Shown: positions 23,212 to 36,627 of the stretch, in pieces
Layout of the letters: each line of letters opens with the position of its first letter
Numbering within the stretch: position 1 is the stretch's first letter
NCBI GenBank assembly: GCA_020002185.1
Contig: CM034531.1
Location: forward strand, 80,531,738 to 80,595,737
Source of the DNA: Paraescarpia echinospica
Taxonomy: Eukaryota > Annelida > Polychaeta > Sabellida > Siboglinidae
Reading direction: 5' to 3'
Length of the DNA stretch: 64,000 nt
Notes under the pieces: model-generated
The model's input: the letters and a program-made list of their open reading frames with translations, nothing else
What the model was told of the DNA's origin: nothing
The model's database searches: none
Position numbers and translations under genes: made by a program

Positions 23212-24931
23212 TTGGTAAACATGGCTGTGACAGCCCTGTGTTGATAAGCCTGGTAGTGACAGCCCTGTGTTGGTAAACTTAGCAGTGACCACCTCTGTAT
23301 GAGTAAATCTGGCAGTAACAGCCCTGTACTGGGAAACCTGGCAGTGACAACCTATGTATGCATAAACCTGGCAGTGACAGCCCTGTGTTGGTAAGCCTGG
23401 TAGTGACAACCCTGTGTTGGTGAGCCTGGCAGTGACAGCCCTGTGTTGGTAAGCCTGGCAGTGACAACCCTGTGTTGATAAGCCTGGTAGTGACAGCCCT
23501 GTGTTGGTAAGCCTGGCAGTGACAACTCTGTGTTGGTAAGCCTGGTAGTGACAGCCCTGTGTTGGTAAGCCTGGCAGTGACAACTCTGTGTTGGTAAGCC
23601 TGGCAGTGACAACCCTGTGTTGGTAAGCCTGGCAGTGACAACCCTGTGTTGGTAAGCCTGGCAGTGACAACTCTGTGTTGGTGAGCCTGGCAGTGACAGC
23701 CCTGTGTTGGTAAGCCTGGCAGTGACAACCCTGTGTTGATAAGCCTGGTAGTGACAGCCCTGTGTTGGTAAGCCTGGCAGTGACAACTCTGTGTTGGTAA
23801 GCCTGGTAGTGACAGCCCTGTGTTGGTAAGCCTGGCAGTGACAACTCTGTGTTGGTAAGCCTGGCAGTGACAACCCTGTGTTGGTAAGCCTGGCAGTGAC
23901 AGCCTTGTGTTGGTAAGCCTTGCAGTGACAGCCTTGTGTTGGTAAGCCTGGCAGTGACAGCCCTGTGTTGGTAAGCCTGGCAGTGACAACTCTGTGTTGG
24001 TAAGCCTGGTAGTGACAGCCCTGTGTTGGTAAGCCTGGCAGTGACAACTCTGTGTTGGTAAGCCTGGCAGTGACAACCCTGTGTTGGTAAGCATGGTAGT
24101 GACAACCCTGTGTTGGTAAGCCTGGCAGTGACAACTCTGTGTTGGTAAGCCTGGCAGTGACAGCCTTGTGTTGGTAAGCCTTGCAGTGACAGCCTTGTGT
24201 TGGTAAGCCTGGCAGTGAAAGCCCTGTGTTGGTAAGCCTGGCAGTGACAACTCTGTGTTGGTAAGCCTGGTAGTGACAGCCCTGTGTTGGTAAGCCTGGC
24301 AGTGACAACTCTGTGTTGGTAAGCCTGGCAGTGACAACCCTGTGTTGGTAAGCATGGTAGTGACAACCCTGTGTTGGTAAGCCTGGCAGTGACAACTCTG
24401 TGTTGGTAAGCCTGGCAGTGACAGCCTTGTGTTGGTAAGCCTGGCAGTGACAACCCTGTGTTGGTAAGCCTTGCAGTGACAGCCTTGTGTTGGTGAGCCT
24501 GGCAGTGACAACCCTGTGTTGGTAAGCCTGGCAGTGACAACTCTGTGTTGGTAAGCCTGGCAGTGACAACCCTGTGTTGGTAAACCTGGCAGTGACAACC
24601 CTGTGTTGGTAAGCCTGGCAGTGACAACCCTGTGTTGGTAAGACAGGCAGTGACAGCCCTGTGTTGGTAAGCCTGGTAGTGACAGCCCTGTGTTGGTAAG
24701 CCAGGCAGTGACAGCCCTGTGTTGGTAAGCCTGGTAGTGACAGCCCTGTGTTGGTAAGCCAGGCAGTGACAACCCTGTGTTGGTAAGCCTGGCAGTGACA
24801 ACCCTGTGTTGGTAAGCCAGGCAGTGACAACCCTGTGTTGGTAAGCCAGGCAGTGACAGCCCTGTGTTGGTAAGCCTGGTAGTGACAGCCCTGTGTTGGT
24901 AAGCCAGGCAGTGACAGCCCTGTGTTGGCAG
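23212..24931. repeat. 29-bp minisatellite, about 59 units
   Basis: Unit GGTAAGCCTGGCAGTGACAA + CCCTGTGTT, with variants GGTAGTGACAG and CAACTCTG. The period of 29 is not a multiple of three and the unit has no stop on the minus strand. All three minus frames are therefore open and encode a 29-residue repeat; no translation is implied. Each + strand unit carries a donor-like TTG|GTAAGC. Confidence 0.98.
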
Positions 24932-27900
24932 TGCTCTGTGTGCAGTGAACCAGTGACCTGCACTGCTGCTATTGTTACTCACTATGAGGGCTTCTGAACA
25001 GGCCTGTCTTGACAGATCCATGTGTATGAAGGGGATAATACCCCTGGGCCACTGACTCCCGGTGCAGATGAGTGCATGGGGGTGTATTATGACATGCTCC
25101 TGCTTGTTAGGTTTACAACACCTTTGAGCCCGGTCTCAACCCTCCTCACCTCACCCTACCCCACCTCACCAGGAGCACCTATGAAAACGATGGATGGGGT
25201 GTTTCAGTTGCAACTACATAGACCAGAATCGTATGACGCTGATAGGGTCAGTTTGGCAGGTTTGTTGAGCACCAGCAGTTCCTTCTTGCACTCTGAGACT
25301 GGGCACCAACACATTAGTAAGTTGGTGATTCACAGATTCATTCATGTAACGGATATTGCAGTGACTAACAACCAGCTACTTGTCCTCAGGTGAGAGGCAA
25401 CTTAACTATTACCGTAGACAGTGTTATCATCAATAAACTACAGGTTCTACTATAGCTCACCAAATCCAGTATTGGCAGTCACACCATTAGATGTTACTAG
25501 CAAACGTACTCTTCCTCTTGAAGTTATGAAATTATAACTTGGCCGATCAAAAGTGGCTCAAAATTATCATGGTTGTAGTTTTGTTATGGAACCAAGCAGA
25601 CTAGTCTCTAGTTCAATAAAATATGTCATTTCATACACAAAGATTCAGGGGATGGTTTCATGAGATTATTCTCGCAGGATGTTTCACGTAGATTATGTAA
25701 CTTGGCATGTTTTCTACAACTTTTCAGCTTATGTTGCCAACGAATCAGCTCTTGGATGATTAACGTAGCTTGGAATAGTCATAAAAGATATGCGTAATAA
25801 AGGTTAAGGAATTTCAAAACAATAATTTGTTTAGGGATCATCTGTGGTGTTTGAGGTGAACTATAAAGTTTGCTGCATGTGACCTAGAAGGAGTAGCATT
25901 TAACAAATATACATTAGCTACATGTTTGTTTGTTTGATTATATGACATTCTTGTAAAAGATGGGCACATTTTTTATAAAGTTCTGTAATTTTCACACACA
26001 AATAATCAGCACATTGTTAAGAAAAAAAAATGTCTACAACTATTTCCTTTTTTATTGTTGAGTGCTAGACGCATTCATTTTTGTCGCCGGTAGATATAAA
26101 TAAAATTAGGAATCTTATAAGATTTAAGTATTATTGTAGTCTGTCTGCTAATACAACTTTAATACCATTGGCATAGCTATGTACCAGTCATCAACATTCA
26201 TTGGATGGTGCAATGTCATCATGCCAGTGACTCCACTGGTAGTAACAGTGTGTGACATTGGCATGACCTGGCAGTAACATGGTACCAATACTTACTGCAT
26301 TAACACCTAATGTTAATGCACTGCAGCCTACCTCTATTGTACTGCCATTTAAATCAGAACTGTGGCACATCAAAAATATGAATCTTTCTTTAAATACTGA
26401 AGTTCGTACATCTGGTATTTTATGTGGAAATAGACAGAACTGGGCTAATGTTCATGCTTCCTTTTGTTGTGGTCTGCGCATCACAAACCCTTGAAACATG
26501 CCAATGTCATCGACTTGGCGATTGTGCAAAACATGGGCTTTGTGTTATTTAATGGCAATGAACAAGTTGAATACCATCAGCTATTAACACACTTGCGATG
26601 TTGAATAGCAGTCGTGGCAACATTTGCAAGGGTCATCTATATTTGCCCTGCTATATATGTGCTAGTTCCTGGTCTGGGCTTGATATGTTGTGTCCACACC
26701 TTAGACTTTGTTCGGTCACTTTGCATAGATAAACTCTTGTTTTCATGCTTTCACATCAGTCGTTGGCCTGTTTGCTTTCTAAATTGCTAAGACTGTATTG
26801 TTGCCTCTAGTCAATGTTTGAACAACGCGTTCTTGTTTGAACGGCTGTCTTATTGTTGTTTCTCACCAGACTTAGTTTGACCTCGGCTTGAACAGTACCT
26901 CTTCTTGCACCTTACCAGGTAAGGTACTAGTTTATTTAAATTTTTGTTCATTGTAATTTTGGACGTGTAGAAATATAAAACAAAACACTTAATTTTTTAG
27001 AACATTTATTTGAATAGTATACTTATCAAGTAAGCAATCATATCATCACAGGTGTCTTCGAATAGTTCTATTACGGACATTACTTATTACCTAAACAAGA
27101 AACTTGTTTTCTTCTGATAAATTTGGGAAAAACAGGTTTCTTGTTTCAGGTAATTTAATCATGTCTAAAATATGCAAAGAAACAAGAACGTCATTTATTT
27201 CAAAGTTCATGAATAAACAGTCTTAGGTCACTTGTGTTACCGCCAAGTTTACACGTAAAATACACTGCCTAAGTAATACTTACAATGTTACAACACACTG
27301 CCTGTATTACAAGGTTACGTTACACTGCCTAGTTAGTATCATTAGTACTAGTTAAGTACAAATTTACACTGCTTGTAGAGGTATTATTACAATATTACAA
27401 TACACCTAGGTATAATTACTATGTCACAGTGCACCTCCTAGGCATTTATTCATAATTTTAAGCCACAAATGTTACCTTGACATTTATCACTATCAGCCTT
27501 GTGGCATTGCCAGTAAATAACATATCTGCGATGTACGTTTAATATTGATAAATAGCTGCAGCACAGGCACTGTATGAGCAGTTCACGTGCAGGGAAGCTA
27601 TTTCTCATAATGTTGGCAGCAATAAAAATGTGATTGACATAAACACTGGAACACAGAAGCATGGTCCATTGATTGGATATGCCTTTGTAGTTTTTCTTTG
27701 CCTTCTGTCAGCGAGTGGAGAAATGTGATTTTTAATTTGATTAATCTCATCGTAATCTCAGTTGTGAAGCCATGCATATAGGAATTCATGGGTCTGTGAA
27801 TATAACTGCTGGTTGCATCAGAGGTACTGTAGCTTTAAAACAACAAAGCTGAACATTCATGCTGGGTCAGTAATAGAATTAGGTGACTGAATGTGTAGGT

Positions 27901-28553
27901 GTTCAAGGTATAATGTCTGATTTTTGATCATACTTGTAATAAAGTTACTTTATAAGAAATTATATATATATATATATATATACACTGTGTATATATATAT
28001 ATATATATTATTTTCTCTACATCTTCTTCCATATTGACTGCCCAAATATATTTTTGGTGAACCGCAATATACTGAACACAGACAATGGCTGCACGGGCAA
28101 CAAGCTGAATCAGAGCTACCAAGTCTCACGTATTTGGCATGAGTCTTACACATTTGTTATCCATCTCATGCTCTCACTCATAAACCTGTAAGTCTCACGC
28201 ATACTTGCCATTTCAAAAGGTATTGATGCCGACAGCCTTATTGTCATGCACATGTTGATATATTTATTCATATGCACAGGTGGATACAGCAGCAGAGCAT
28301 CGATAGAATCCATGACGTTCTTATCATTATCAGTGACGTGCATAAAATGTTGTTTTCCGGATTTTATGTGTAACTAGTGTCCTGTTGAGAAACGTAAGTG
28401 CTGCCACCTGGTGTCCTTTTGTCAAACTGAACCTCATGCTTATTTCCAAACTAAACTTGGCAGCTCTGTGAATGGGAGTTATTATTATCACATTTTACAT
28501 TGATGACAGGATACTGAGAACAGTCTAATCGATACCTCTGTGCCTTCCCTACC
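24932..28553 (+). other. NEK10 intron sequence, no recognised gene
   Basis: Contains a 123-codon open frame (25022-25393) with no family resemblance and a TA microsatellite at 27961-28008. Short unrelated repeats of the type TACACTGCCT lie near 27240-27430. The rest is AT-rich. Confidence 0.5.
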
Positions 28554-28690
28554 CAGGGCTCGAAATTCCACTTGTCCGTTAGTCCGAGACAACTGGAATT
28601 GCCACCGGACAAGTGAAATTGCTACTATTTGTTGTCCGTGGGACAACCTAGCTATTTACAGCCAGGACAACTAGAAAATTAGTACTAAGT
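28554..28690. mobile_element. left end of a hAT-like element or related repeat
   Basis: CAGGGCTCGAAATTCCACTT followed by several GTCCG/CGGACAAGTG motifs in both orientations. It is similar in style to the element at 18154-20131. A matching right end was not found. Confidence 0.3.
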
Positions 28691-29504
28691 TGTCCGTTCT
28701 CTAAACATCTGTCGTACAGTAAATTTCTTCATTAAATGTTGTTCTCTAATGACATTAAACAAACACAAAATAAACCGCAATAAATACAGCTGTTATCAAC
28801 AGCCATTTTGACAATGTAAGCCATAGTTACCATGATGAAGTGCCACCGTTTGCCGATGAATTGACCTGCATTAGTGCAACTATGTCTATGGCGTGTAGTC
28901 TGTAGACTTTAAACCATAAGAGAATTTCTGCTTTTTTATTTTGTTATTGGGTGAAGTTGTTTGAATAAAATAGCATTCATTCTAAGGGAATCTAATCAGG
29001 GTTTTTGTCAAGAGCCAGGACCCGGGTAATTTACCTGGCTATGGCTAATGCTGTTACCGGTACATGGTAGGTAAATGACTGGTTTTGGGCACACCATTTC
29101 AGCATCAAAGACCCGTGAATAGATTAGCACATCAACAATGATATATATATATATATATATCATATATGGCAGCAAAACAGCGCCGGTCAACAAGTGTCAT
29201 TTGGCAATAATAAACAGTAGTTTTAAATTGTTCAGGCGGAAGTTTGCGAATCGCCGTAGCATTACACGTAGTTTGTGGAAAGTCGGTCAAGTGCCAAATA
29301 TTATACAATTGGAGTACATTATATTAAATGAAAAATAATCATTTTAAACGCATGTTTATAAATCATTTCTTCATTACCAAGGCTCACAAATAGTACATTC
29401 ATTACAAATGCCTCCGTCACCTTGGGTCATAAACTTTGAAAAAAGACAATGCTAAGTTCTAGTCTTGCAGGCAGTGGTCTTACTGTATAGTATAATTTAA
29501 TTGG

Positions 29505-29650
29505 GCTAATGTAATTGAGTGATTTTTCTAATTTCCTCTCAAAAGACTGCACCGAAGCAATCTCAGCCACAGCCTGTGTGAGACTATCCCATACACCTGT
29601 GCATCGGTGTATAAATAAGTTTTTCAGTGTTTCACCAACATTGTTCTTTG
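29505..29650 (-). pseudogene. LINE open reading frame, C-terminal remnant
   Basis: On the minus strand a short frame encodes FIHRCTGVWDSLTQAVAEIA followed by SVQSFERKLEKSL. This resembles the conserved C-terminal tail of jockey/CR1-type LINE proteins (F-x-R-x-x-x-x-W-(N/D)-x-L ... S-F-(K/E)-x-x-L-(D/E)-K). Upstream sequence continues only with frameshifts. Not searched against a repeat library. Confidence 0.45.
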
Positions 29651-32067
29651 AATATTTTTAGATGGTGCTATCTCGTATGTGAAACGTTGTCCCTCTATGT
29701 CACAAACTTCTGCATCATATTTCTCAGTTAGAACCTCTCTATCCGTGCAGCAGTAGACTGTAGCAGCATAATCATTCCACAAAAATTAGGCACACCTACT
29801 CAGACTGTATCTAGTTTTGTAATGTTACAGATTTATAAAAAAATGAACATTACTGAGCTTCTTGGTATTGATAGTTATATATTATGTACCCTGAAATATG
29901 TCGCGCAGACAGTCCTGAATACAATTCAAACAAATTAAATAATAATAATATTAAAAAATTTATGTTAACATTTACCAGGTTATATTTAAGCAATCATACT
30001 ATCATGCAAATTAATTAATACAATTTTAATCAATTGATTTGGGGCACATAGTTCTATCTGTGATGTACCCGGAGAGCACATGCAGGTCTTTTTCCAGCTC
30101 GATCCTTGCCTGCTCTTAAAACAATGATGGATCACGATTTTTATATATTTTAATTACTTTGTAAACATTGTTCTTGTTTGAGAATATTCTGGTATTTAGC
30201 TTCTGGTTTGTAAATGATTTGTTGACCATTAGCCTGTGCACATTACAATATACACGACTAGGTATATCATATGCAGACACACCTGTACTGCGAATAGAAA
30301 GTATGTAACTGTAGCTGGGTAGTTGTGTTTACGGGTTGGCAGCAATGGACACAATCACAGTTTGTATTAAGTATTCACTATTTCGTAATTACAGGTTAAA
30401 TATATCAAGTGTGCTGTGCATATTATGATGCTACATTCGAACAGTTCGTTCTTGAGTAAAACAGTTTGGATGTTGGCTTTTTGTTTTGCCAAATCTTGTG
30501 ACTATGAGGATGTGTTGCCATGTTGCCATTTAAGACCATCTAGATAGCTTTGTGATTTAGTTCAGTCACATAACCCTTTAGGAATTCATGACCTTCCTCC
30601 AGGCATGCCACATTTCTTGGTAAATGTTGAATTGACCAGTAGATAAAGAAGCCATTGTGTTGTCAATAATCTAACCATTTTCTATCTAGGTGTGTAATAT
30701 AACCTACCCACCTGAGATGTTTGTTGATTTTATTTATGTTTACACCTGTTTGCTAGAATTAAAATTGACACAGTCAGTAGAACGATTGGTCGATTCATTT
30801 CTCATCCACTGCCAGAATGAAGGAGTACTTTCTGATATCTAATGTTACATTGTGTCCTCTTGTTCATGTAGATTTTTTGTAAATTAGGAAAACATTCGTT
30901 CATCAATATTTTCATAACCATTCAATCATAAAAACTTTATTTGATCTGCACAATTTCATTGTCAAGCCAGAGTTGTACAAATAAAATGACAAAGCAGCAC
31001 TTATATTAACGTTTGCCAGTTTTTTGCAGGTATTGTTCTTTCGTGATGAGTAATCATAGGTAAATAGCAGTGATTGTCTATGCCATAAAAAGTGGCCACA
31101 CTAATTATTTAACTGTAGCACCTTTTTAGATCAGTTGAATATCCAATTAGTTTAATTTCTAATTGTGTATTGTTTTTATACCTTTGCTGGAATTGAAAAG
31201 TGGTAGAAACGAATACAGGTAGCCACAACGGCTACGTGGGCAGGCAATCCTACCTGGCTAGCACATTTATTGATAAATATTTAATGCAATTATACACTGC
31301 CTGCCTGATATTGATTGCAGTTCTCTGTGACCCTTTGTTCTGACTGTCAGTGGAGGCCTGTAAGCATTCCGCCCAGTGCAAGGCGTTTAGTTTAGCACGC
31401 TCAAATACAGGTACAACTTATTCGTGTGGAATTTAATAGAAGTGTCCTTGCTGAGAATGCACCAAAGCGAGTCTGCATTCAATGAATAGTAATAGTATAT
31501 ATAATGAGTCAGATAGTAATATTTTGTTGTTATATATGGTTTTGAAAGTTTCATGTGGAGCATTATTAGTATATAGGTAGACTATTATTGATATATCTAG
31601 GTAGATGAAACATGGTCAACATAATAATTGGTGTACACAGACTGGTTGCTGCAGCAGAAATGTGTAAACATCAGTTACATAACTTTTCCAAGTCCTGTGG
31701 TTTCAGTAAATTATCACGAGTTTATTTTTAAATTGTGTTCAAACACATCAGTGACACCCAATGTATATGTGCACATCGATTCTTGAAAGTTGCTGTGTTG
31801 TAAAAATATGTTAAGTCAAATTATAAGCTTCCAAAGCAGTATAATATTTTGGTGTAGAATTTATTTACTTAAGTTTTAGTAAAAAAAGTGAAATCTAGCA
31901 AAACTTTATGATTGGAATATTCTGGTTGGATGCAAGAGGTATATGACACCATATTACCTCCACAAATCAGCATACACACACACATACATGCACACATACA
32001 CGCACACACACACACTCACGCATATGCATTGCATTGAGTGATTCCACAATGTCGCGTTGTCTTGCAG
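29651..32067 (+). other. NEK10 intron, no recognised feature
   Basis: AT-rich sequence with a short CA/TG-type run at 31974-32012. I see no exon, RNA gene or repeat family in it. Confidence 0.5.
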
Positions 32068-32138
32068 GATGGGACAGTTGAGTTGACAGAGATGACGTAG
32101 ACCACTGAGGTGACACCCTTTCTCTTCCGTCCACAAGT
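32068..32138 (+). other. NEK10: 5' UTR part of the NEK10 start exon
   Basis: The acceptor TTGTCTTGCAG ends at 32067. The 71 bases to the ATG contain an in-frame-independent TAG and no ATG in good context other than the one used. Confidence 0.45.
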
Positions 32139-32212
32139 ATGCCATGTACTGCGATCAAGTCTGCCAGCACTCGACAGACCACCATGGCCCGGGCTGCCCA
32201 ATCCTTCGATCA
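32139..32212 (+). CDS. NEK10: NEK10 coding exon 1 (start codon)
   Basis: ATG at 32139 encodes MPCTAIKSASTRQTTMARAA and then QSFD. It ends two bases into a codon at donor ATCA|GTAAGT. The N terminus is basic and Ser/Thr-rich and is not conserved with vertebrates, so the call rests on splice sites, phase and the following exons. A second in-frame ATG lies 15 codons in. Confidence 0.6.
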
Positions 32213-32654
32213 GTAAGTACTGCCTTAAATAGACCTCTGTAGAGAGTCAGGTATGACATTGCTATCATGGACCTGCAACCATTCAGTACTGCCATAGACC
32301 CCTCTTATTTATGAAAAAATTGTGAGAGGTCAAAATTCGGGACTCTAAAATCTCTTGTTCTAATGCTCTTGGCCTATCTCGCTCTGATTCAAGTGACACG
32401 TTTTAACCATAGCGTGATTTACAAAGTGCGTATAGGACACACAGTTTTTGACAAGATTTTGATTTCACTGGTCTATTTTCATAAATACTACACTCAAAAC
32501 TACTTTTCTAACAGTTTGTTGCCAGAATTTTGACAGAATAGCTAGGTGTTAGAGATTTAACACACATATATATAAATCCTACAAAAGAATTTGTTCAAGT
32601 TTTTGTCAAAACTGCCAAAAACAATTGGACGCACAATTTGTGCCCCCCACCAGT

Positions 32655-34640
32655 ATATAGCATGATATCCAGTCCTTAGGACTGCCTGCTAAGAATGCTT
32701 TACACATCACTCTCTGGCAGACCTATTCATTCGAACACCATCTCAAATTCCCCAGGAAGCTTTCAGCCACACTGTGCGAAGAGAGTATTCACACTGTAGT
32801 ACACACACACACACATCCACCACTGCCCACAGTCCATTCACACTGTAGTACACACATCCACCACTGTCCACAGTCCATTCACACTGTAGTACACACACAT
32901 CTACCACTGTCCACAGTCCATTCACACTGTAGTACACACACATCCACCACTGTCCACAGTCCATTCACACTGTAGTACACACACACATCCACCACTGTCT
33001 ACAGTCTATTCACACTGTAGTACACACACATCCACCACTGTCCACAATCCATTCACACTGTAGTACACACACATCCACCACTGTCCACAGTCCATTCACA
33101 CTGTAGTACACACACATCCACCACTGTCCACAGTCCATTCACACTGTAGTACACACACATCCACCACTGTCCACAGTCCATTCACACTGTAGTACACACA
33201 CATCCACCACTGTCCACAGTCCATTCACACTGTAGTACACACACATCCACCACTGTCCACAGTCCATTCACACTGTAGTACACACACATCCACCACTGTC
33301 CACAGTCCATTCACACTGTAGTACACACATCCACCACTGTCCACAGTCCATTCATACAGATGAGTGAACTGAAGCAACGTGGAGGTAACAAACCTGCCCA
33401 GGGTTGGAAACAGCAGCAGGGGGATTAAACACCCAATATCCCACCAAGCCCCACTCCCGGGCTGTATAATGGGTCTCTGGCTAACCCCTTGCTACAATGT
33501 CACATTGTGTTCTTGTTGCTGTGTCTGTGATTCTGTGTCATGTGTCAATTCAGTCTGAGATAGTCGTTTGTAAAGCTCTAAGTGGACCAAGAACTGGGGC
33601 AACACAAGGGCGTGTTTGTCTTTGGACTGTCATGTCACAGTCCCACAGTCCAGTCTGTGGTACACACACATCCACCACTGTCCACAGTCCATTCACACTG
33701 TAGTACACACACATCCACCACTGTCCACAGTCCATTCACACTGTAGTACACACACATCCACCACTGTCCACAGTCCATTCACACTGTAGTACACACACAT
33801 CCACCACTGTCCACAGTCCATTCACACTGTAGTACACACACATCCACCACTGTCCACAGTCCATTCACACTGTAGTACACACACATCCACCACTGTCCAC
33901 AGTCCATTCACACTGTAGTACACACACATCCACCACTGTCCACAGTCCATTCACACTGTAGTACACACACATCCACCACTGTCCACAGTCCATTCACACT
34001 GTAGTACACACACATCCACCATTGTCCACAGTAGTACACACACATCCACCATGTCCACAGTCCATTCACACTGTAGTACACACACATCCACCACTGTCCA
34101 CAGTCCATTCACACTGTAGTACACACACATCCACCACTGTCCACAGTCCATTCACACTGTAGTACACACACATCCACCACTGTCCACAGTCCATTCACAC
34201 TGTAGTACACACACATCCACCACTGTCCACAGTCCATTCACACTGTAGTACACACACATCCACCACTATCCACAGTCCATTCACTGTAGTACACACACAT
34301 CCACCACTGTCCATAGTCCATTCACACTGTAGTACACACACATCCACCACTGTCCACAGTCCATTCACACTGTAGTACACACACATCCACCACTGTCCAC
34401 AGTCCATTCACACTGTAGTACACACACATCCACCACTGTCCACAGTCCATTCACACTGTAGTACACACATCCACCACTGTCCACAGTCCATTCATACAGA
34501 TGAGTGAACTGAAGCAACGTGGAGGTAACAAACCTGCCCAGGGTTGGAAACAGCAGCAGGGGGATTAAACACCCAATATCCCACCAAGCCCCACTCCCGG
34601 GCTGTATAATGGGTCTCTGGCTAACCCCTTGCTACAATGT
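32655..34640 (-). mobile_element. SINE family 1, minus orientation, expanded internally by a 43-bp minisatellite and duplicated
   Basis: Both SINE ends are recognisable. The 3' end is at 32660-32780 (CCAGTCCTTAGGACTG, GACCTATTCATTCGAACACC, AAGCTTTCAGCCACACTGTG). The 5' part is at 33355-33460 and again at 34495-34600 (GAGTGAACTGAAGCAACG, CAGGGTTGGAAACAGCAGCA). Between them sit minisatellite arrays whose unit corresponds to the SINE's own middle. Confidence 0.7.
32795..33352. repeat. 43-bp minisatellite, first array
   Basis: Unit CATTCACACTGTAGTACACA + CACATCCACCACTGTCCACAGTC, about 13 copies with small length changes in the CA run. The unit aligns to the middle of SINE family 1 (compare 51262-51305). 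Short minus-strand frames (CEWTVDSGGCVC repeats) are artefacts. Confidence 0.95.
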
Positions 34641-34778
34641 CACTTGTGTTCTTGTTGCTGTGTCTGTGATTCTGTGTCATGTGTCAATTCAGTCTGAGAT
34701 AGTCGTTTGTAAAGCTCTAAGTGGACCAAGAACTGGGGCAACACAAGGGCGTGTTTGTCTTTGGACTGTCAGTGTCAC
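33353..34778 (+). repeat. 1140-bp tandem duplication containing SINE flank and second 43-bp array
   Basis: 33353-33640 and 34493-34778 are nearly identical, exactly 1140 bases apart (a one-base indel lies in the CACATTGTG/CACTTGTG stretch). The second minisatellite array fills 33660-34490, about 19 units. The duplicated segment runs past the SINE edge into unique sequence ending GTTTGTCTTTGGACTGTC. Confidence 0.9.
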
Positions 34779-35131
34779 AGTCATGAGATTCGACACGGAA
34801 TCAGGTTATAGATGTCCTGTGCCTTGCATAAACTGTAAAGTATTTCCGAGCTAACTCCACGCCTGCTGCACTTGCCTTGTTGACATAAACCATAGTAATA
34901 GCAACATCCCATAATATCCAGGAGGGTCTATGAATATAATAAATCAGTCTGTGCCATTAATAGTTTTAGAGTTAGACCTGTATTACTTTTGTCTTTTTTG
35001 GACTTTGTCTTGGGCGCTTGTACATGATTAGTGCACGTAATCTTTCTATAAATAACATTTCGTTTTCTATAATATGTGTGTCTGTCTGTGTGTCCTGTTG
35101 TTTACTGGTGGCTCCTCCTCGCTGCTTTCAG

Positions 35132-35191
35132 CCATACTAACACTCGAATGGCCATAGCACGAAGAAAACCAAAAAGTTCCCCAAAGAACAA
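35132..35191 (+). CDS. NEK10: NEK10 coding exon 2
   Basis: Acceptor GCTGCTTTCAG, donor GAACAA|GTGAGT; phase 2 in, phase 2 out. It encodes a basic HHTNTRMAIARRKPKSSPKN. The sequence is not conserved with vertebrates, but the vertebrate protein is likewise lysine-rich here. Phase fits both neighbours. Confidence 0.6.
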
Positions 35192-36627
35192 GTGAGTACT
35201 GCTTGAATTGGTGCTTTCTAGAATCATTTCAAAATACTATTGGTTTATGGTATAGAACTCTTCTGTATGGTGGAAACTTCTAGGAGCTATACAGCAAAAT
35301 AAGCCAAATTAATTACATATATTTTATTAATGAACGTTTCAGCAATTATTCATGCATTCATGATTAATACAACATGTAACATTATCACACAATCACAGCA
35401 AATATGCTGTACCAAAAATGTTATTTACACAAAATACATACTGTTCACAGATGTATTACATGCCTAGAAATATTTATAACAGAATTATTTAACTGTCTTC
35501 GCCAGCTACCCATCACAACTACTAACTATACCAGTACTGGCCAGTATTTACAATCAAATTTTGTGCGGGGTCATTAGAAAAATAAGCTATCGATATTCCA
35601 CCCAGGTTCACTGTCACATGGAGCACGTGTATCTAGGTGAAACATTGGCTTTCTCCTTCTTTTGTTTCTCTTCCTGTCAACCTCACTTGCTCTCTGATTT
35701 TGCTCTTACTCCACCTAGTTCTGTGTCTCTGTATCCCACCCGGCTTTACAGGACAGTAACAATTGATTCAGATTCAGACTGATTTGTAATTGTGTAACAT
35801 AATTTGTTTGATGGTGGAAATATTTGAATTGACGTCACTGCTCGTGTTTTGATTTTCTTCTTCTGAGAAGTGCTCTCTGGCCTGCTGCATACATAATCAT
35901 TAGCACATCCGGTGAAAGCCACTACGTTGCGTGTAAGGGAGATCAATAATTTACCATGTGCAATCAACCGAGAATGTTTGCAGCTGATGTGAGAGCTTTC
36001 TGTCACGGTTCAGTGATTCGGTGAGGGTGGTAATGTTTTGAAGTTTCAATCAATTTTTACCAGCTTCGAAATGAAAACCTTTAGAGTGCTTTTGTTATTC
36101 ATATCCAATTTTTAGCACAAGTATGTATTCAAATTGCAGTATCAAATAAAACATAACCCCCACCAATTGGTGAGGGACTTGAGATTTTTACCATCCAAAA
36201 TGCCTATTATCATAAGTTTTTTCATCCACATTAAATGTCAAACAATTTATTTCGCTGTGCTACATGGTGATGACCAACCCCTCACGTAATGTATAACGTT
36301 TTTTGAAATTTGGCGAACTTATGCCATCACCCCTTAATCTGTATCACCACATTTGGCCAAAGTCTAAAAGAATATCAATCACTAATTCGTTTGATTTACT
36401 TAGCACATAAATGTCCAATTTATTACTGGCCACTCTTGTGTACGCTGCCAGTTGTCCTCAAGAGACCAGCTGCAATGTGCAGGATTTGTGGCAGCAGTTA
36501 TTATAACAGGAGGCGCTTATGGCTTGGCGTTTACCGTCATTAGATTATTTACTGCCTCTATGAGTCCCTGGTAATGGTCACAATAAATCTGTGCATTTGC
36601 AGGGTGCATGATGGCTTTAGCTGACAG
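35192..36627 (+). other. NEK10 intron, no recognised feature
   Basis: Unique-looking AT-rich sequence. The open frame at 35561-35782 is not similar to a known family. Confidence 0.4.

Noticed and set aside
23188..25021. Three overlapping ~500-590 codon minus-strand frames as proteins
   Set aside because: They are the three frames of a 29-bp repeat, giving the same 29-residue motif in rotation. Pure repeat artefact.
25022..25393. 123-codon open frame directly after the 29-bp array
   Set aside because: No recognisable domain, no splice or promoter context, and composition like the flanking intron. It cannot be supported as a gene.
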